DNA of 64,000 bases from Sinohyriopsis cumingii (GCA_028554795.2 CM068828.1:14932814-14996813), one strand, 5' to 3'; shown: positions 47,601 through 57,130, counted from the first letter of the stretch. Notes: a model not told the origin generated them from the letters alone. A program made the numbers and translations.

Positions 47601-48500
47601 ACAACAATATTAGCTGAAGTATATATCTTGTCAGGAATGTTGAAGAATATTTTTCAGCAAGTAAATATTACCCTCCAGTTTGATGATAAGTCTTAAACAA
47701 ATGGTATTTTTGAAAACAGAAGACCGAATAACTTAATAAATCTGTAGCAGATACTAAGATTAAATTCAGAAAAGCAAACTTAAAAGCAAGTAAAATAAAA
47801 GAGTAATTCACTGGAAGAAATCATTTTCTTGTTGTCATTTTCACCATGACAAAGGAATATAAATCCGGTGTCTGTTATGCAAATACTGAACTTCTATCTC
47901 AGTTATAAATACCTGCTTGAATCAGTTGAAATGGATCATTGTAGTCGATAGAAATACAATGAACATCAATACGGAAGTTGCCTTCTTTATACTTTTCATT
48001 GAAGTGAGTGAACGACTGTCCGTGCTTCACAATTCCTAGTATAACAAAAATAAGAAACCAAGAACCATTTAGTTGGAGGATAAATAAACACCAATATTGA
48101 TACACTCATAATTCTTAGTTTGCAAAAATACAGTTCTCATAGCGTGTTAACAATTCTTTTCAGCAAACAGTTCTTGTGGATTTGAAAACGTATAGTGTCT
48201 AAAATAAAATTACTCTTGTGTTTTTTTTTTTAGTCTGACGAGCAACAATCAGGGTTAGTTGATGCACGGTGCAATGTCGTTTCATTTACATAATTAGCAT
48301 CTGTAAACAATTTGCTTAGAAAAATGCAGAAGGAAATGCACTTATTAAAATAAAGCAAATGGCTTAGATGACACATTACGGAGTCGTAAAGGTGAGATGG
48401 AAACTATAGCCATGACAACCGTCATTGTTTACAGGAAGAAAGGTGTCAGCATCATGACCATACCATTCTTGTGCATGAATGGGCCCGATCACATCAATGC
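26369..48500 (-). CDS. Ionotropic glutamate receptor / IR-family gene (13-14 exons, ends missing)
   Basis: A ligand-gated cation channel subunit of the iGluR/IR family, in the plasma membrane. Thirteen exons with canonical splice sites (one GC donor) join in phase without a stop, giving about 745 residues. In order: part of an extracellular amino-terminal domain (48035-35413), ligand-binding half S1 (34683-31350) with the ligand-contact arginine in APLAAQKQRE, membrane segment M1 (VGIITSVPVMALVLRTLEKY), pore loop (WYLYGTLLSK), M3 with TYSGNLTAFLTV, then S2 ending in WQKKWW. The TYSGNLTAFLTV form of the M3 motif is typical of protostome IR-like receptors, and the amino-terminal domain suggests an IR25a-like or kainate-like type. 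The first exons and the M4/C-terminal exon are not found. The last exon runs into a minisatellite. Confidence 0.85.
26807..26831. repeat. (CT)n microsatellite
   Basis: An uninterrupted CT run of about 25 bases in a receptor intron. Confidence 0.9.
27292..27554 (-). CDS. Receptor exon, S2
   Basis: Acceptor CTTTTCAG, donor GTAAGT. Encodes DSVNPEFKKVQAGLVEFNST through GLPNNSPYTKLFSDK. The S2 acidic ligand-contact position reads WIGDKSG, with Asp where many receptors have Glu. Confidence 0.85.
28570..29145. repeat. 52-bp intronic tandem repeat
   Basis: About 11 copies of a unit close to GTCTCGACGGATTGATTCTC plus AGTTAGTGTATGTATAGAATGAAGAAAATCAT, the last six nearly identical. Diverged relatives lie at 27590-27700, just upstream of exon 27292-27554. 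Confidence 0.85.
29612..29663. repeat. (GATA)n microsatellite
   Basis: About 13 GATA units, 20 bases from the donor of the M3 exon. Confidence 0.95.
29683..29903 (-). CDS. Receptor exon, M3
   Basis: Acceptor TTCTCAG, donor GTTAGG. Encodes GGIIVPCTMTSRTFLSFW and M3 with TYSGNLTAFLTV, then the WRWGTLGGSIWSTLLK start of S2. A GATA repeat sits directly in the donor-side intron. Confidence 0.88.
31087..31438 (-). CDS. Receptor exon, S1-M1-pore
   Basis: Acceptor ATTACAG, donor GTGCGT. Encodes EVDMVVAPLAAQKQREEVMD, the linker LIDPFRWE, membrane segment M1 and the pore WYLYGTLLSK. Confidence 0.88.
32139..32229 (-). CDS. Receptor exon, S1 (GC donor)
   Basis: Acceptor TTTCTAG. The donor is GCAAGT, a non-canonical GC splice site. 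Encodes YVITEPADGKWGEDNGNGSW then AGLVGQLQRE, continuing exactly into the next exon's EVDMVVAPL. Confidence 0.8.
32699..32980. repeat. 48-bp intronic tandem repeat
   Basis: Six copies of GTTACAGAGAGGTTCAAATG plus CAACGTTATTTGCTAAGATAAGGAACTA with small variants. Confidence 0.85.
33484..33604. repeat. 60-bp direct duplication
   Basis: Two adjacent near-identical copies of a segment starting TTCATTTATACGTATATGAT. Confidence 0.75.
33727..33827 (-). CDS. Receptor exon, S1 start
   Basis: Acceptor TTTCCAG, donor GTAAGG. Encodes WGKFVIKEINNGTVTYKGLC then MDLLDELAFGLNFS, the conserved G-x-C-x-D-L-L-x-x-L-A pattern of S1. Confidence 0.82.
34489..34683 (-). CDS. Receptor exon, linker into ligand-binding domain
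   Basis: Acceptor ATTCTAG, donor GTACTT. Encodes EAQRFLPPHGCTRFYIKTLL through KRKFVVSTLE, the lead-in to S1 (VVSTLE resembles the usual start of S1). Confidence 0.75.
34910..35056. repeat. About 70-bp direct duplication
   Basis: Two diverged copies of a unit with TATATCGGC, AGTTCCGA, TGTACTC and GACTTAGATAAGTAAGG. Confidence 0.7.
35413..35511 (-). CDS. Receptor exon
   Basis: Acceptor ATTCAG, donor GTATGG. Encodes DIHGTLQDMLQYLNQNN through SINYLTQ, with an N-glycosylation-like NVS. Confidence 0.72.
35731..37290. other. Intronic insertion of unknown type, possible LTR-like
   Basis: The stretch has a richer base composition than its surroundings, with a GA-rich block at 36850-37040. Near its right end (about 37238) TGGGGGCTC matches the first nine bases of a tRNA-Pro primer-binding site as used by some LTR elements, but the match stops there. 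No gag or pol is seen. This may be a solo LTR or an unrelated repeat. Confidence 0.2.
37708..37887 (-). CDS. Receptor exon, amino-terminal domain
   Basis: Acceptor CTGAAG, donor GTAAAT. Encodes ANTFDKRDTIKKTELRKISR through AVGKSYE; both ends are at codon boundaries and fit the neighbours. Confidence 0.75.
39540..41155 (+). pseudogene. Non-LTR retrotransposon (LINE) remnant
   Basis: A 114-codon helical, Glu/Lys-rich frame at 39583-39927 resembles the region before a LINE reverse transcriptase. At 40990-41150 broken reverse-transcriptase coding is recognisable (FGASIQKRMKLFYKRLKSC, then QGYSQGDLISPPIF-like sequence across a frameshift). A family-1 SINE lies inside at 40398-40646 and a family-2 SINE cuts off the 3' end. 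It sits in a receptor intron in opposite orientation to the gene. Confidence 0.5.
40398..40646 (-). repeat. tRNA-derived SINE, family 1 (most complete copy)
   Basis: On the minus strand: tRNA-like head with GGCCTAGTGGTTAGAGCG (A box) and GGTTCGATCCC (B box), then CATACCAAAGATTTACAAAA, then the conserved body TAGCTACCTCGCTTGGCGCT continuing to a tail with GTCCCAGTGCTAGACATCAC. Shares its head with 15888 and its body with 23858. Confidence 0.8.
41155..41392 (-). repeat. tRNA-derived SINE, family 2
   Basis: On the minus strand it ends in GGCGTTAAACAAAAT and a CAA-type tail, and matches the copies at 46563 and 55127 through the AGTAGCTTCTCGTGGGTCGG body. The tRNA-like head is diverged. Confidence 0.75.
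41709..41893 (-). CDS. Receptor exon, amino-terminal domain
   Basis: Acceptor TTTTCCAG, donor GTGGGT. Encodes SESSQLMDLLSERDVLFIVA through CTREVLYQ, a beta-alpha pattern typical of the periplasmic-binding-protein-like domain. Confidence 0.75.
43036..43165 (-). CDS. Receptor exon, amino-terminal domain
   Basis: Acceptor CTGTAAG (weak, so the 5' limit is less sure), donor GTAAGT. Encodes SSQGKKDVNILIYTVKLDLP through IIFHNNQ. Confidence 0.65.
44688..44710. repeat. Perfect 11-bp hairpin
   Basis: GCCGGGTGTGA, one base, then TCACACCCGGC. It is followed by GCTCTTTTATCC, giving it the look of a hairpin plus T-run. It lies in a receptor intron. Confidence 0.6.
45356..45394. repeat. 13-bp inverted repeat
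   Basis: TCGTAGCCTCAAC and GTTGAGGCTACGA are exact complements around a 13-base loop, in a receptor intron. Confidence 0.65.
46563..46803 (+). repeat. tRNA-derived SINE, family 2
   Basis: Head TGCCGAGTGGTCTAAAGCGC (A box, Leu/Ser-tRNA-like with an inserted variable arm) and GGTTCGAGTCTC (B box), body AGTAGCTTCTCGTGGGTCGG, and tail GGCGTTAAACCCTCAACAAC with a CAA repeat. It inserted 90 bases beyond a receptor exon. Confidence 0.85.
46895..47040 (-). CDS. Receptor exon, amino-terminal domain
   Basis: Acceptor ATTTCAG, donor GTAATT. Encodes RQFDNDDPDLLMLLLRNGN through SWGLVPRSFQSK and ends at a codon boundary. Confidence 0.75.
47913..48035 (-). CDS. Receptor exon, amino-terminal domain
   Basis: Acceptor ATACTAG, donor GTATTT. 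Encodes IVKHGQSFTHFNEKYKEGNF and on to FQLIQA; ends after the first base of a codon completed by the next exon. Confidence 0.75.
48420..48500 (-). CDS. Receptor candidate 5' exon
   Basis: One open frame (IDVIGPIHAQEWYGHDADTF) after a TAG acceptor. It joins the next exon in phase only if the weak donor GTTGTC at 48419 is used; the stronger GTAAAC would break phase. Confidence 0.3.
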
Positions 48501-48849
48501 CTACAAAATATTATTCAAACAGATGGAAAAAAGAGTGAGTTAAAATCATTTTAAGCAAGAGCTTACTATAGTTGCAGTCCTCTCAAAAACGTGACTAACG
48601 CAAGGTGTCATTAATACTAAATATCATGGAGTGAGAGAGAAAACATTATGCATATGTGAATGACTTGTGCAACAAGGCTGTATTATGCGAATTCAAACAT
48701 GTACCATATTCCTTATTCCAAGATCGAATTATGTGTGGAATAAGAGCTATGTATTATTCCATTACATGCTATTGTAATGTAACTTTATTTACTGGAATGG
48801 AGTTAAGTTCTGAATGATTGTTTTCATTTTCGGGAAAATGAATTAAATT

Positions 48850-50140
48850 TGTAAGGATCTATTAATATCTCCGGAGCAGCGAAGACTAGCGAAGTACAGC
48901 CAACTCTGGACAAGAATCGGCACAAGCACGGAATCATTAGCTCGGATAAGGAAAAGCTGATCGAAGACGTCGTAGGCAAAAGAAATCTGGAGAGTAGAAT
49001 ATGACGATGACAAAGTTCAACTATGCATATGCTGCAGAAGATCACACAATAAGAGATCAAACGAGAAATCTAATAATTTTGTCAGAGTAGATCAACTGCC
49101 AAAATCCCTAGAGAAATGTGGTTTCGGTTATAGCTTCTTCGCTGGAAGTAAGCGACTAGTTTCAATCTGGATATGGGCACAAATTGACACTAATGATAAA
49201 CCAGTACAGTTTAAAATTCAGAGTGGCGCCCAGTATAATGTCATTATTCAGATATGTCAGAAGGTCAGAATCAAGCAGACTAACAGCCGTACAAGTAAAT
49301 TTGTTTCATGTTCTGGACACGAAATACCTACATCCGGAAACGTGCAAGTAACTTTAGCCCTTCAAAACATACATGATGTGTTCAATTTGCATCCAGTAAG
49401 CTCCGATGTAATGCACAAATATGCCCAGAACTAAACCGCATTAAATCTGCGCGTAATGTTAGTACGAATCAAAGAACTGATTATACTGTAGGAACACATA
49501 GAGCAAAGATAATACTACAGTTATGTTATTCAAGCTACTTTAATGAAATTTGGGATAGTTATGGGCATCTGTTTCCATGATCAGGCCGTTTACCTAAAGA
49601 GAACGAGATCAAATTATATCAAAGCTATATCAACTGAATTCCTCCAAGAAAGATATCAAATTTTGTACAAGACAGTTGAACAAAATGCCAAGAGAATGAT
49701 GGAAGAAGGAATTGTCACAAAATGTAGGAAAGCTAATAATTCGAGTTAATCCCTTTATGGTGGTAGCAAAGAGGAGAATAGATTTAGCTCCAAGGAACCT
49801 AAAAAAATGTTCAATTCTAGGTAGCATTACTCTATGAAGACAGTATTTTACTGTCTAAAGAGGACAATCATGAACTGCTAGTGACTGTATATTTAAGTAA
49901 CGCGAAGCGGTACAAAACCCTTGATGAAAGATCTGAAATTTATCACATCAACAATAAATAGGAAAATACGTGTCTCACAGTGCTGAACACGCCCTTCCGA
50001 GGGTACACGTTCGGATGACTGCCATTTGAAACATGTTAAGGGACAAAATATTCAAGAAAACTTACTTCACGGCTGTTTGAAAATGTGCTAAAGTGCGAAG
50101 ACATTTTAAACGACCTTTTAAATATGAGACAGAAATCAGA
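48850..50140 (+). pseudogene. Gypsy-like LTR retrotransposon pol remnant
   Basis: Broken plus-strand coding in several frames. At 48850-49070 there is gag-end-like sequence with a degenerate CCHC (LCICCRRSH). At 49200-49400 the pattern FKIQSGAQYNVI resembles a retropepsin, with Ser where the catalytic Asp should be. At 49600-49800 the stretch before a reverse transcriptase is seen, with VNPFMVVAKRRIDL. At 49980-50100 NTPFRGYTFG and LPFE resemble reverse-transcriptase motifs. Stops and shifts throughout; no LTRs were recognised. Confidence 0.5.
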
Positions 50141-50643
50141 TAGAATATGATAAACATTGGGGCTACTTGTTAAAACATGAAGAACAAACGTTAATTTTCA
50201 ACAATACAAAATGTACAATATCGAAAAACAAACTGTTGACTGTGTATGGTGCATATTGCGAGCTAAAGAACCTGTCGTCAGTGACAGCAAGATTCGTCCA
50301 ATCTTTAACATCCCTGTACATGAAGAGGTAAGCTGTGCAGAGAGAAATAACTAAAGAATGTGCATCATCCAACCAGTACCTTGACCCCAATTGAATTACC
50401 TATTGAAACTTAATTGGTGAGATGGGTTAAACAGATGGCATACATTTCAATAAGATAGAAACATAACTATGGTAAATGTAATACAGGAATACATAATAGT
50501 CGACTTGACGTTCAAAGGTGATTTCAAGCCAGATAAGTGTTTAATCTGATCCGACAGATCATAGACGTTGTAGTGTAATGCAGGAATATTTTCTTCGGAA
50601 TAACGTATCACATGGACCGTGGAAAATCCTACCATGAGATAAC

Positions 50644-51120
50644 AGTAGTATAGTGGGATACTATACGGTCAATGGAAAATCCATTCAAAAAGGTCGTAGA
50701 GCGATATACGGACGAGATGTATACGGACAATGGAAATCTCAGTCAAAAACACCTTGGGGCAATATACGGACAATGGAAATTGAACATGGGGAATATTGGG
50801 ACTATATAAGGACAAAGGAAAGTGGAGTTGTTGTATAGGGACTCTAGCATTAGAACAGGTGAGGTGATGTCACGGTACTGGATATTGGTAACAATGTAGC
50901 AAGGGGCTGAGCTCAATTGGACCAAAGAGCGGGAAAAACCTAGAACGCTTGGCTTGGTGGGACTAGCGGGATATAAACATATAATTACATACAACATACA
51001 TACAGACATAGATGGATGAACATTAATCTATCACACAAAAGATATACAACCGACTGAAAAAATTAGACAAGAAAGCAAATCTTTTCGAGGCATATGTGTG
51101 GCCCTGAAAAGAGCCTTTGG
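50644..51120 (+). repeat. Terminal repeat of element B (left end)
   Basis: The outer 35 bases match the inverted terminus at 8014 at 29 positions. Inside are four irregular repeats of TATACGGACAATGGAAAT (50660-50825), as in element A, and then the histone-type stem-loop module at 51065-51120. The stretch 50850-51040 is unique to this copy. Confidence 0.78.
51100..51115 (-). terminator. Histone-type 3' stem-loop after the 51-kb gene
   Basis: Minus strand GGCTCTTTTCAGGGCC: a full 6-bp stem with one G-T pair and the TTTC loop, preceded by AACCCAAA and followed by ACACA and a CTCGAAAAGA purine stretch. It starts 19 bases after the TGA at 51135-51137. Confidence 0.75.
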
Positions 51121-51134
51121 GTTCTTCTTTTCTT

Positions 51135-51687
51135 TCATTTTCTCCACTTCTTCCACCATCTTCTCACTTTCTCTATTATTTCCTTCTTCTTTTCCTTCTC
51201 TGACATCCAGTCAGGATGTCCCATTGATCTAAACTTTTCCTGAACCTTGATCAAGTTTTCCTTCAGTCTCTCAAAGTCCTCTTTTCTCTTTCTGTTTTCT
51301 TTGTCCTTTCTGTTGTTTTGTTTTTTGTGTGTCCTTTCTCTTCTTTGCCCAGTTATCTTTTATCTTCTTCACCTCCTCTTTCAGTACCTTTCTCATCGTT
51401 TTTTCAGCTTTTATTAATTCGTCTAATCCCCACTTCACCACGCTGTCAAATTCTCTATTTGTTCTCAAAATTAAGCACCTGATTTTCATCACACCATCAA
51501 GTGCCTCCTTCAGTGTTCCAACTCTAACATACTTAGGTTGAATAAAGTCTCTGAATTTCTCCACTTCCTCCTCTATCATGCCTTTCACCGGATCTCTTGC
51601 TACTTTCAGACTGGTCACCAATTCTAGGCTACCTGGATACTTCCATTCATCTGCAAGTTCCAACCACCATCCAGTACCAACTGTCTT
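51135..51687 (-). pseudogene. Lys/Glu-rich helical protein with histone-like 3' end
   Basis: Open from about 51687 (no ATG; a TAA precedes it, so the start is lost or in another exon) to 51274, then it shifts frame near 51275 and continues to a TGA at 51135. The first 80 residues look globular (LADEWKYPGSLELVTSLKVA, EEEVEKFRDFIQPKYVRV). The rest is charged coiled coil ending in VRRWWKKWRK. I do not recognise the family. It is the outermost gene of element B, reads outward toward the terminus and ends at a histone-type stem-loop, like the 7439 ORF in element A, although the proteins are not visibly related. Confidence 0.5.
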
Positions 51688-52049
51688 TTAAATCGTTAAA
51701 TAAATTCATATCCCTATGTTAAAGATGGGGTAGCCGGACTGACTACCGCTATGCTGTTTATACTTGAGGCACTGACATGAAGGAAAACATCCCTCGCAAT
51801 AACTTCACATATTATCTACTATAAAACATAAACTTATGCGAACGCTTACAAACCCAAAGTATACTATCCACTAAACCAAAATCTACTATCCACACACGGG
51901 AAGAATAAGAAAACACACAATATCTACTATCCACACAAACATACGCGAATTTATACAAACACACACTCTACTATCCACACAAACGTGCGTGAACTAACAC
52001 AAACCGAAAATTTACTATCCACAAAAACGTACGTCCACTCATACAAACA

Positions 52050-52051
<2 letters not shown>

Positions 52052-52084
<33 letters not shown>
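52052..52084. repeat. (CA)n microsatellite
   Basis: About 16 CA units; the preceding 51880-52050 holds imprecise repeats of CTACTATCCACA spaced about 40-60 bases. Confidence 0.9.
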
Positions 52085-52086
<2 letters not shown>

Positions 52087-52173
52087 TAGGAAAGGAGTGA
52101 GTGTTTATAATCACACTACTCCACATTCACACAAATTTGCAACTTGCATAGTCTCTTTCCTAGAGATTTGGTT

Positions 52174-52189
52174 AGCCCTGAAATGGGCT
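52174..52189 (-). terminator. Second histone-type stem-loop of element B
   Basis: Minus strand AGCCCATTTCAGGGCT: a five-base-pair outer stem with one inner A-A mismatch and a TTTC loop, followed by AACCA and a CTAGGAAAGAG purine stretch. No clear gene precedes it. A TATA-like TATATAAAT at about 52345 lies only 170 bases upstream on the same strand, so the gene body may be deleted. Confidence 0.5.
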
Positions 52190-53090
52190 GTTTTTTGAAC
52201 TTCAGATGCATCTCTTAATGTGTGCAACTTCCAGTTCTGGCCCCACACATGCAACATCTACTGCAGTCCTGCTCCCAGTTCAGTCTTGCTCTTGGGAGCG
52301 CAGAGGCTGCTTGATTGGATTCAGCATCCCAATGGCCACACGCACTTATTTATATAGTTCATGTCTGGCAGTAGCAAGGGTATGTCGGACTGAGTTGAAG
52401 GAATGCGCCTTTTAGTTCCCCATTTTCCGAAAGCTAAATGGAGTCGTCTTGCCGTATTTGTAATTTGGAAAATCATTATTTGTGCTGTATTTAGGTTAGA
52501 GGTGACATAATGGATCTTCCTAGCCTATTTTGGGGTAATTTATTTAGTCAGTTAATATTTTGGGGTTCATACTCTAATCTAATCATACGTTTTTCCGCCT
52601 TATCGGGGGGAGGGGGAGCCTCATGCCTAGGTTTTGGCCATCTTATAATTCTAAATTTTGGGGTCATACTTCCTAATTATGTAAATTTGGGTACCACATT
52701 GTGTAGCTGGTCCTGATGGCTTTGGGCTTTTAGCCACTTTATAGATCTAAATTTTAGGTTCTTACGTTAAATTTAACAAGTTATTGGTAAAATCGCTGCC
52801 CAATTGTTCAGCGGGTCCTGATGACTGGAGTTTAAGCCACCTTATAATGTCTAAATTTATAGGCCAGTTTTGATTCTTCTATTTCAATGATCCATCATGC
52901 ATTAAGTTGGAAGAGAGAGCAGATAGGGATTGTTAGTATAAGTGTTGAGGGCAACATCACTTCCCCACCTGTTTCAATAATTGAAACTTGCAGTTGGGTG
53001 TTAGGGCTGATGAAGATGGTTACTTTGTAGGTGTATAGGGTGTGTATAGGGCTAGTCAATGAAATGGATTGTCACACCTGTCTAAATATG
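52190..53090. other. Unassigned part of element B
   Basis: GC-richer promoter-like sequence at 52300-52360 (two CCAAT-type motifs and TTTATATAG in plus orientation), then T-rich sequence with loose repeats of TAATTCTAAATTTTGGGG type at 52540-52880. No gene seen. Confidence 0.35.
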
Positions 53091-53099
53091 AGGGGAAGG

Positions 53100-55735
53100 G
53101 TTAGATCTTTCACGTTTTATCAATCTCCTTGAGGAAGATTAATATCATTAGTTTGGTTGGGGTTATGGTTATTTTGGTACAGTAATTCAGGGTAAGTACA
53201 TGAAAAGCCAATTGTTTTAGCGAGCTAGTTAGTTGTTTCCTTTGATCTCTATATCTCGGGCATATGTTGAAGATCTTCGTCGTCAGTGCAATTGGGAAAT
53301 TTTGCTCCATTTTCTCTATTAGCCAGAACATACTTCCTCATACTATATGCAAGTAAGGTTTTCCTGTGTTGATTCGGTTTATGATCCGTTGATGATGTTT
53401 GTTGTTTGTTGACGGTGCTTTGATCTTGCGAATTACTGTTTTATGAATCGAGTATAACGTGCGTCTTTTGGGGCATGTGTCCCATTCGATGTGCCATTTA
53501 GAGGCGATTTGTTTGGATATCATGCTGTATAATTTTGGGACGCTGAGTCTCTGACTAAATGGGATGTTGCATTTGTTAATTATGTCCTTTGTGGGATGGC
53601 TGGGGTTGTGTATGGAGATTCTGGCTGCATATCTTAGTATTAATTCCTCTCTTCTCAATGTTAAAGATGTTTCGATGTATGGATCTGAAGTTCTTCTTTG
53701 GAGGTGTTTTAAGTGTGCCTGTACATATACGCAACGCCTTAGCTTGGGTTATGTCGAGGTGTTTAGGAGTGATGGTTTGGCAGAGGCGTAGATCTGGCAT
53801 CCATAATCCAGCTTGGGCCTAATTAAGGCCCTGTAGAGTGTTACGAGTGTGTCTTGGTCTGCACCCCACTTTAGACCTTTAATGTTTTCAGGAGGTTTAG
53901 GTCTCCATTACATTTGCGTATTAGTTCAGTGATGTGATGTTTCCATGAGAGGTGCTGGTCGTAATACATACCTACAAATTAACTACTTTTTAAAATTTGA
54001 TGGGTCCGGCTTGTATGTGCAGGATTATGGGGTTCAATAGTGTACCCTTTATGGGGAGAGAATAAAATTCCAGTTCTTTTTCCTTTTGACAGTTTGAACC
54101 CCCATTTGTCAGCCCATTTCCCAATATTAGTTGGCTTGCAGTTCAGTAATTAACTGTTGGCTGCGTGGGTTGCCCGCTTTTCATATGACACTGCCGTCAG
54201 CAAATTACGATAGATCGATTTTAATGAGGTCGACAGAGCGTTCTAGATCATTGATCATGATATTAAATAGGGTCGGGCTGAATACACTTCCTTGGGGTGC
54301 CATTTTCTAATACGTAATCTTCTGAAAAATTGATCACCATTTCTAGTTCTAATATGTCTATCCTTTAAGAAGTTTTTGATCCATTTATGCATGTGGCCGT
54401 TGATTCCATAGTGGCTCAATTTGGCAATGAGACCATCAATCCAAACTAGATCAAATGCTTTCTCAAGGTCTAGAAAGATCGCTAAGAGATGTCGATCGCA
54501 TTTTTCGTTTAGCACTGAAATCTAGTTTAATGCGTGACTCAAGCCTTATTAGTATGTCCAGGGTAGATATTTTATTGCGGAAGCCACTTTGGTTTTTTGA
54601 GAGAAGATTGTTACTTTCCAGGTGATGTTTAAGTCTGTTATCATTGTCTCCATCACCTTACATATAGTGACGCTGAGAGAGATTGGTCTGTAGGATGATA
54701 GTTCTATTGGGTCTTTACCAGCTTTTTTGATCGGAATAACTATAGCCTGTTTCCATTTTTAGGTATATGTCCTGCCTGCCATGACTGATCAATCATGTCC
54801 AGTATGATATATTCAATAATGGGTGGAACATTTTTGTATATTTCATATTATAGATTGTCTTCTCCTGGAGAGGTGGATTTCTTGTTTCTGAAGGCAGATT
54901 TCCATTCCTGTAAGGTGAAAAGGTCGTTAGGAGGGAGATCCTGGTGTCTAGATCAGTAAAAAGATGTTGATAATTACTCTCCACTGTTGCTCTGTGTGCT
55001 TGGAATTGAGCATAATGGTTATTGTTCTTGCTCATTCCAGCGAAATATTTTGCTATATGTTCAGCTTTTGCTTTGTTGGTTGATGCACCCTTGATATTTG
55101 GGATAATGTTACTACTGTTGCCTCGGGGCCCCGAGTGGCCGAGTGGTCTAAAGCGTTCGCCGTTACGGATCACTGCCATCTCACCTCTGTCTGCGCCGGT
55201 TCGAGTCTCAGATTCAGCCAATGTAGATATGTGAGAAAGCATGCCAGTAGCTTCTCGTGGGTCGGTGGTTCTTTCCGGGGTTTTCCCGGGTTCTTCCTCC
55301 ACCATTAATACTGGCCGCCATATATGGCCTATCGTGTGCTGAAAAATGGCGTTAAACGCCACAACAACAACAACAACAACAACTACTGTTGCCTCGAATT
55401 GCTTTTATTTTGTTCCAGACCTGTATGGAATTGCATTTCAAAGCTGGAGCAATATTTTTACCAAGATGTTTCCTGTGCTCCTTTGATAATAGTGTTTGTT
55501 TGTTTCTCTTTGGTTTTATAGTCAGCGTAGTCTATTGATTGTCCTGTATGACGAAATTTATTGAGGGCTTTTTTTCCTTCTTGATTATATTCTTGCAGTT
55601 GTCATTCCCCCATGGAATGAATTGTTTTGTATTTGATCTGTTCTCAGTTCCAGTAATGGGTATTCTTTGAATGGCGGCTGCATTTATCGCTTCAAGGATA
55701 TTTTGGTTGTATCTGTCGATGTCGTTATCTCGTAA
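53100..55735 (-). pseudogene. LINE copy 1 (reverse transcriptase, broken)
   Basis: Minus strand. At 55600-55690 the linker after an endonuclease domain is seen (PWGNDNCKN). At 54250-54515 there is reverse-transcriptase core with FLDLEKAFDLVW, GLIAKLSHYGING and WIKNFLKDR. At 53500-53860 comes the post-RT region with LDYGCQIYASA. Many stops and shifts. A family-2 SINE interrupts it at 55127-55383. It is inserted into Polinton B. Confidence 0.7.
55127..55383 (+). repeat. tRNA-derived SINE, family 2 (best copy)
   Basis: Head GCCGAGTGGTCTAAAGCGTT and B box GGTTCGAGTCTC, body AGTAGCTTCTCGTGGGTCGG, and tail GGCGTTAAACGCCACAACAA with a CAA repeat. Close to the copy at 46563. Confidence 0.88.
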
Positions 55736-55739
55736 ATTG

Positions 55740-56900
55740 ACTATATTTAGTTCTTTGATTGATAAGTATGTTTGAGGAAATTTTCGCTTGATTTAGTATT
55801 ATTGGTGAGCATAGATGAAATGACGCTTAGCGAGTCACTTATTATTACTGCTTTATGTATCTGGTAATCTTTAATCCACCGGAGGGCTTCCAAGATGGCC
55901 CTGAATTCAGCTGTGTAGATATAGCAGTGGTCAGGTAGTCTGTTTCCCATTTTAATGTTCAATACCGGGATTGCTACTGCTGCTGCTGTTCTGGGGGCTC
56001 TGATATTTTGGACCCATCAGCGTATATTTTAACCAAATTAGGATATTTAGCCATAGTTTCCATTTTCATAATTGTTTTTAGCTTCAGCTTTTGTTCATTT
56101 TTGTTGCTGTGTTTTGTTATTAGTGTGTTAATTGATGGTTTTGTGTTAGTCCATGGCGATGTGTCACATTTATTAGTTATATCGGCCTGGTAATTAGCTA
56201 TTGGTAGTCGTCCAGTTAATTGGTGGATGTGTTTTCCTGCAGGGATGTTTGGTACTAATTTGTTACTGAATGATTTGTTGCATTTATTGATGGCTATACT
56301 GATGGGATGTCTATTAGGGTGGGTTGTTATTCTAGCTGAATATCTTAGTTGCAGTGGTAGTTCTCCAGTTAGAATTTGGAGCTCAGCTAGGGATACTGAC
56401 GGCAGAGTGCCGCTTTGGATAATTGACGCTTTTATTTGAATCGTATCTAATTTTTAAAGGTGTTGTTGTGGTGCCGAGTTATACATTTGACACCCGTAAT
56501 CCAATATTGACCTTATTAATGCTATGTATAGTGTTAATAGTGTTTCTTGATTGGATCCCCATGAGGTCCCTTAAAGGCTTTTCAGTAAGTTTAGGTCTTT
56601 ATCGCAGAAACTTACTACATTTTTTATGTGATGACCCCAATTAAACTATCTTGGATTTCACTGATTACTTTGCGACTTGCGGGGTTTCCTGATCTCCAAA
56701 GTCCACTGTCGTCAGCAAATTGAGACATTTCAATTCGGTTTGAAGTTAGGATTTGATCTAGGTCATTTATCATGACGTTAAAGAGTGTGGGTCTGAGTAC
56801 GTGCCCTTGCGGAGTAACGTTTTCTAGTGAGCATATTTCAGAGCAAGTGTCTCCAACTCTATATATTATTTTGCGGAGTAACGTTTTCTAGTGAGCATAT
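55740..56900 (-). pseudogene. LINE copy 2 (RT end and RNase H, broken)
   Basis: At 56680-56880 reverse-transcriptase coding with PTLFNVMINDLDQI and the catalytic FADD box. At 56400-56600 the post-RT region again. At 55747-55962 an RNase H domain with YTAEFRAILEALRWI and AVIISDSLSVISSM. Presence of RNase H places the family among I/Jockey-like LINEs. The RT 3' portion duplicates that of copy 1, so these are two head-to-tail fragments. Confidence 0.7.
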
Positions 56901-57117
56901 CGGACCGTTAAATCGTTTTCGATGAAGTTGAACATTTTGGAGACTGCTTCACGTTACATTGTCAAGCGCGGACGCGATAGAAAACACCCTACAATGTTTA
57001 GAGTCGGAACACTATCATTGTTGATTTGAGAGTGAGGGATAGAGAGAAGTAAAAGAGCGTGTATCATGATAAAAATTGAAAACAAACCACAGAAACATTA
57101 TTTTGCAGACACAACAT

Positions 57118-57130
57118 TTTATTCAAACAA
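57118..57130 (-). terminator. Poly(A) signal after the protease gene
   Basis: Minus strand GAATAAAATG about 145 bases beyond the protease stop. Confidence 0.4.

Noticed and set aside
53564..56644. Plus-strand frames of 60-80 codons
   Set aside because: Antisense shadows of the minus-strand LINE fragments.
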